Assembly (NCBI RefSeq): GCF_000218685.1
Contig: NW_006763297.1
Span: 372,001 to 436,000 of the forward strand
DNA from: Serpula lacrymans var. lacrymans S7.9
Taxonomy: Eukaryota; Basidiomycota; Agaricomycetes; Boletales; Serpulaceae
Direction: 5' to 3'
DNA: 64,000 bases
Shown: positions 60,261 through 64,000 of the stretch, piece by piece
How the letters are laid out: each line of letters begins with the position of its first letter
Position numbering within the stretch: the first letter of the stretch is position 1
Position numbers and translations under genes: made by a program
The notes under the pieces: model-generated
The model's database searches: none
What the model was told of the DNA's origin: nothing
The model's input: only the letters and a program-made list of their open reading frames with translations

Positions 60261-62689
60261 CTAAACATCAGCTAGACGGGCTCGAGGGTCAGCACCTCCA
60301 TCTGTACTTGTGGCCGGCTGTTTAGAGCGTCCTTTTCCAACAACGTAGGTGCTTGCTTTTGCCACTATGTCGTCCATCGTCTCTTGTTTGAGTGCTTTGA
60401 TTGATGTAGCATAATAGCGAGTAGCCTCACCCCAGTTCGTGTCAGAGAACGCCGCATGGCTACCGGTTGTTTTGCCAGTAGCCCTGTTGAGCTCTCGAAC
60501 CGGCTTGACTTTCCGAGCTACGGAACCTACTTGGGATTGCGTTACTGGCGGGTCCCAGGTGATTTTTCTCTCAGCCCACATAGTAAATGCACGTTCAACC
60601 TATATTCAGGCTTTAGTAGAGACCTCGAAATGATGCTGGTTTTGTACTCACGGCTGCTGCGCTCATCGCTAGGGCCCCTACCGGTGGATACTTCTTAGTG
60701 TCTGTGGCATTACTAGGCACACTGTCAGCTCGCAATACCTCAACATCAATAGATGTGTTAACTGCTGCAAGGTGGGCCGCAAATGTTTGCAGGACAAACG
60801 GCGACCGAAAGAGACCACGAAATCCCTAAAAACAAAATGTGAGCCAAATATGATGTATTATGAGACCACATACCGAGGGATCATCCCCTATTTCTTCGTA
60901 GAGGTATGCAAAACCAGTGAGAACTTCACTAGCAAATTCTTGACGGGCGTGATAAGTTGTGTAAGCGGGATCAGATTCAAAGAAGTGCTCCACCATGGCC
61001 ATGGCAGTAGAACCAAAACCACTTCTCCATTCCGAAAGACGTTGAGAGGCCTAAGAGCTAGTGAAAGAAATAACAAGACAAAAGACAAAATAAAACTCAC
61101 CACAAGATAAACAGGGTCTTGTACAGTGATAGCGTGGCGAATGTTGGGATAGATAGCATCCCAGGCCAGTTGCATGGCCCAGACTGCCTTGGTGTCGCTA
61201 ATGTTCCAGGGATTCTCGCAGGTCCCAACCCACTTCTCATACGTTGTGATAAAAGTGTTGCGCCAACGGCCACCCTCCATGCAACCCTCCGGGAGGTCAG
61301 AGTTTGTGATTTTTGTCGGATGTTCAACTTTGATGCGCTTTAAGGGAGGCTTAACACCATCTCGAAATTTAACGAGGTTCTAGAGAAGAATAAGGTCAGT
61401 AAAAAACAAACTTGAACGGTTAACTCACAGTGCTTACGGTACGCTTTCCCTTAACAGCCTCTATGTACTCTTCTATCTCAACTTCATCCTCAAGTCCACC
61501 CGCCCGATATCCAATACCAGTGCCTTCATTTGTAGCTGACCACGTATTTGATGTGGATTGTGAAGAGAGCACCCGTTTCTTGCTGTTCGGATGAGATGTG
61601 CAAGCAGTGGAGTCTGTAGTGATGGGAAAGAGTGATGAAACATCCTGCGAGTTTGTGCTGAGTTCATCTGCTTCGTTTGTTGTAGCATAGTTTGGCTTGT
61701 GAACATTTTTTCTCCATGAATTGATGCCTACAGATTTGCTATAGGATGGATCCGACACATTTGAATTGAGGCGTTGGTAGAAAAATAGAGTTATTTCGTT
61801 GAGGCAAAGCAGTTGATCAGTCATTCTGTAGAGATCAGATGAAAGAAATGTGCTGACCTTCCACGTGGTCTTTGCGCACCATATTGGGGCTTAGCCAGCG
61901 TCAGGTCGGACGCTGCACTTCCTTGTTGCCTTAAGGCTACAATGGCACCTCGAATGCCTGAGTCGTTGCCTGCTTTCTTCTTTTTCTTGGGGACGAGCTC
62001 CTCTATGTCACTCTCTTCCAAACCTCCATTGTTGTCTCCATCATCAGCTCCATCATCAATTCCTCCATCAACTCCATCATCAGCTTGGAAGTCCAGCTGA
62101 GAAGAACACATCATATCGATGTCTCTATCATCAATTCCTTCATTAACTCCATCATTGGTTTGAAAGTCCAGCTGAGAAGAACACATCATACCAATAGCTC
62201 CATCAATTCCTTCATCAACTCCGTTATCAACTCCATCATCAGCTGAGAAGAACACATCATACCTTGTTCGTCTTTTTTGCTCTCTTTGCTGCCTACTGAT
62301 TCTTCTTCATCCTCGCTATCTGGGATGACCTTCAGGCTGCTTTTACGGCGTGCAAGACGGGACTGGCGCCACTGGGAAGGAATAGGTGCCACAGAATCTT
62401 CCCTGCCATCCTCGATGTCAGGGCTGTCTTTCTTACTTACCTGGCGCCGTTGGGAGGGAGGGAGCATAGGTATATTGTCTTCTATGTCTTCTCTGGCATT
62501 TTTATTTTCAACCTTTGCTGCAGCAGCAAGACCAAGCTTCATAGCTTGCACCAACTCCTTTTTGGTGAGTTTAAACTGTTCTTTCTCTTGCGCTACCTCC
62601 GCTCGAGAACGACGTTTTGGTTCCAGGTCAAGTAGAATTTTCCCGGGGTGTTGATGGGCATTTTTAGCACGAGTTACTGGGCGAGACAT
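60261..62689 (-). CDS. Transposon-associated accessory protein, divergent from the Plavaka transposase
   Basis: The start MSRPVTRAKNAHQHPGKILL leads into a basic/coiled region (EVAQEKEQFKLTKKELVQAM), then acidic Asp-rich repeats with MMCSSQLDFQ, then a poly-Lys patch. After several introns a structured C-terminal domain follows: GGRWRNTFITTYEKWVGTCE, then VWAMQLAWDAIYPNIRHAIT, RLSEWRSGFGSTAMAMVEHF, GFRGLFRSPFVLQTFAAHLA and ERAFTMWAERKITWDPPV. Introns are near 61380-61430, 61040-61100, 60824-60875 and 60597-60652. Proteins of this type recur beside agaricomycete DNA transposons. The head-to-head arrangement with the transposase and shared promoter suggest it belongs to the same element. Biochemical role unknown. 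Confidence 0.6.
62080..62260. repeat. Coding minisatellite in the accessory gene
   Basis: CTGAGAAGAACACATCAT recurs at about 62097, 62171 and 62238, with intervening CCATCA-rich sequence. It encodes repeated MMCSSQLDFQ-type units followed by Asp/Gly runs. Confidence 0.7.
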
Positions 62690-62855
62690 GGGGGGAAGAT
62701 GGATGGACAAAGCTTTACGTGGAAGAGAGAAAACGGAGTTCAGGACTAATAGTAGGTAATTTTCAAATGAAATTTTCTGTGTTACTTCGGAACTAAAGCT
62801 TTCTCACACATAGTATGATTGCTCTTACGTTCTTTACTAGTAGACTCGAACAACA

Positions 62856-64000
62856 ATGCCTCCCCAGATATATCATCACAAACCCGCCCGGCCACACCAC
62901 AGCAGCTTAACTATACCCTGCGAGAATTCTCAGTGCAACCGCTGGTTTCGCAGTGTCTCCGGTTTGAAAAAACATGTGCGCTCTTGTCATGTCAGCACCC
63001 CCAGCCATCCACTTCCTCCTGAGCACCCAGCACTTTCACCACCAGCTGAAAACGAACTAGAAAGCAACTTCGAACCATTTGACGGACAGGATGAGCAAGA
63101 AAATCCGCTATCCAATGAGCCATTAGAAGATCAGGCTCAATGTGAGATTGAATACCATCCTTTTCTAGATGGTATGTTGTCTATGTTTTCTAATGGGCGT
63201 TATTCCTGCTGAAAACTCACAGGACGGCCTTGTGATGAAAACGGGAACTTTCTACCTCCTGGAGCAAAACCTGTACTACCCGAAACCCCGTCAACCAATG
63301 ATTGGTCCCCATACCGGGATCGTGTTGAGTTTGAGACGGCGGAACTCCTCTACAAAAAGGTACAGATGTCTGGGGGAGATATTAATGCCCTTGTAGATCT
63401 GTGGAGGGCCTCGTTCATCAAAAATGGTCTGGCTGATGAAGATGTCCCTTTTGCAAACAAGGACGACTTGTACCGAGTAATTGACTCGACTTCCGGCAGT
63501 GACGTGCCATGGGAGTCTTTCTCTCTCTCATATAATGGCGAGCTTCCCGAAGAAGACCCCCCAGAGTGGATGAAACAGGAATTTGATGTTTGGTTTAGGA
63601 GTCCGCGTGCCATCATTCAAAACATGCTATCTAATCGAGACTTCTGTGGTGAAACCAATTTCATGCCTTACCGGAAGTTTAGCAAGAAGGGAGAGCGAGA
63701 ATATAAAGACTTCATGTCAGGGGAGTGGGCCTGGAAGCAGGCCGACAAGATCTCCGTGGATCCAACAACCCATGGCTCATCATTCGTGCCTGTTATTCTA
63801 GGCAGCGATAAGACCACAGTGTCAGTTGCGACAGGCCAAAATGAATATTATCCAGTGTATATATCCATTGGAAATGTTCACAATAATGTCCGACGAGCAC
63901 ACAGGAATGCTGTTGCATTGCTGGGCTTTCTGGCCATTCCAAAGAGTTTGTTCTATTCAACAATATTTTTTCTTTGCGTATACTAAAGCTAACACCTTTT
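62856..64000 (+). CDS. Plavaka-type transposase, N-terminal part (runs off the window)
   Basis: DNA transposase of the Plavaka group, a CACTA-related lineage expanded in mushrooms. The start MPPQIYHHKPARP is followed by a C2H2-like finger (CNRWFRSVSGLKKHVRSCH). An intron at about 63172-63222 joins FLDG to RPCDENGNFLPPGAKPVLPE. The diagnostic conserved blocks follow: GGDINALVDLWRASF, PWESFSLSYNGELPEEDPPE, WFRSPRAIIQNMLSNRDFCG, DFMSGEWAWKQADKISVDPT, FVPVILGSDKTTVSVATGQN and IGNVHNNVRRAHRNAVALLG. The frame breaks at about 63955, where an intron probably starts. The rest of the catalytic region is outside the window. Confidence 0.9.

Larger units (their letters stand above)
60261..64000. mobile_element. 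Plavaka-type DNA transposon, partial; left end unresolved
   Basis: Contains the divergent accessory gene and the transposase start, with a shared spacer of about 165 bp between them. Left boundary given at the last coding base of the accessory gene; the true terminus is probably a few hundred bases further left. The right end is beyond the window. Confidence 0.6.

Overview
The window is nuclear DNA of a filamentous basidiomycete, most likely a mushroom-forming agaricomycete. Genes are dense and on both strands. Introns are mostly about 45-60 nt with GT-AG ends. Families typical of basidiomycetes are present, including a Plavaka-type transposase and a large TNP2-type CACTA transposase. I see no rRNA, tRNA, CRISPR array or operon. 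All gene models were spliced by eye.

Region 1 (1-34.3 kb) is ordinary host DNA. In order it holds: a very large SUV39/Clr4-type H3K9 methyltransferase whose C-terminus is cut off by the window; a cytochrome b5-fused sphingolipid desaturase with an apparent one-base frameshift; RAD50; a short-chain enoyl-CoA hydratase; a SMYD-like SET/MYND methyltransferase; a possible degraded GT15-like remnant; a DUF4436-like membrane protein; a 2-oxoglutarate/Fe(II) oxygenase with a 7-nt microexon; a PRMT3-type arginine methyltransferase; a CCDC25/Jlp2 homologue; the splicing factor RBM25; and a GH37 trehalase with a likely GPI-anchor signal.

Region 2 (34,361-52,650) is one 18.3-kb CACTA-type DNA transposon, inserted about 0.1 kb after the trehalase stop codon. 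It is bounded by 517-bp terminal inverted repeats that differ at one position by eye. They start CACTG and are flanked by the 3-bp target duplication TCT. The element carries a TNP2 transposase, an LRR-like gene and a proline-rich accessory gene (both carrying disabling changes), and then an apparently intact block of other genes: a SUN-domain membrane protein, a WD40 protein with a C-terminal membrane anchor, a small one-TM protein, a coiled-coil protein with a C-terminal membrane anchor, and an unknown protein. A SUN protein beside a coiled-coil tail-anchored protein looks like the two halves of a nuclear-envelope LINC bridge. This cargo is the most unusual thing in the window.

Region 3 (52.65-59.7 kb) returns to host-like DNA: a basidiomycete-specific hypothetical gene and a Zn2Cys6 transcription factor whose first zinc-cluster exon lies behind a GC-AG intron of about 400 nt.

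Region 4 (60.2-64 kb) holds part of a second DNA transposon. A Plavaka-type transposase, open at the right edge, is divergent from an accessory gene with coding minisatellites.
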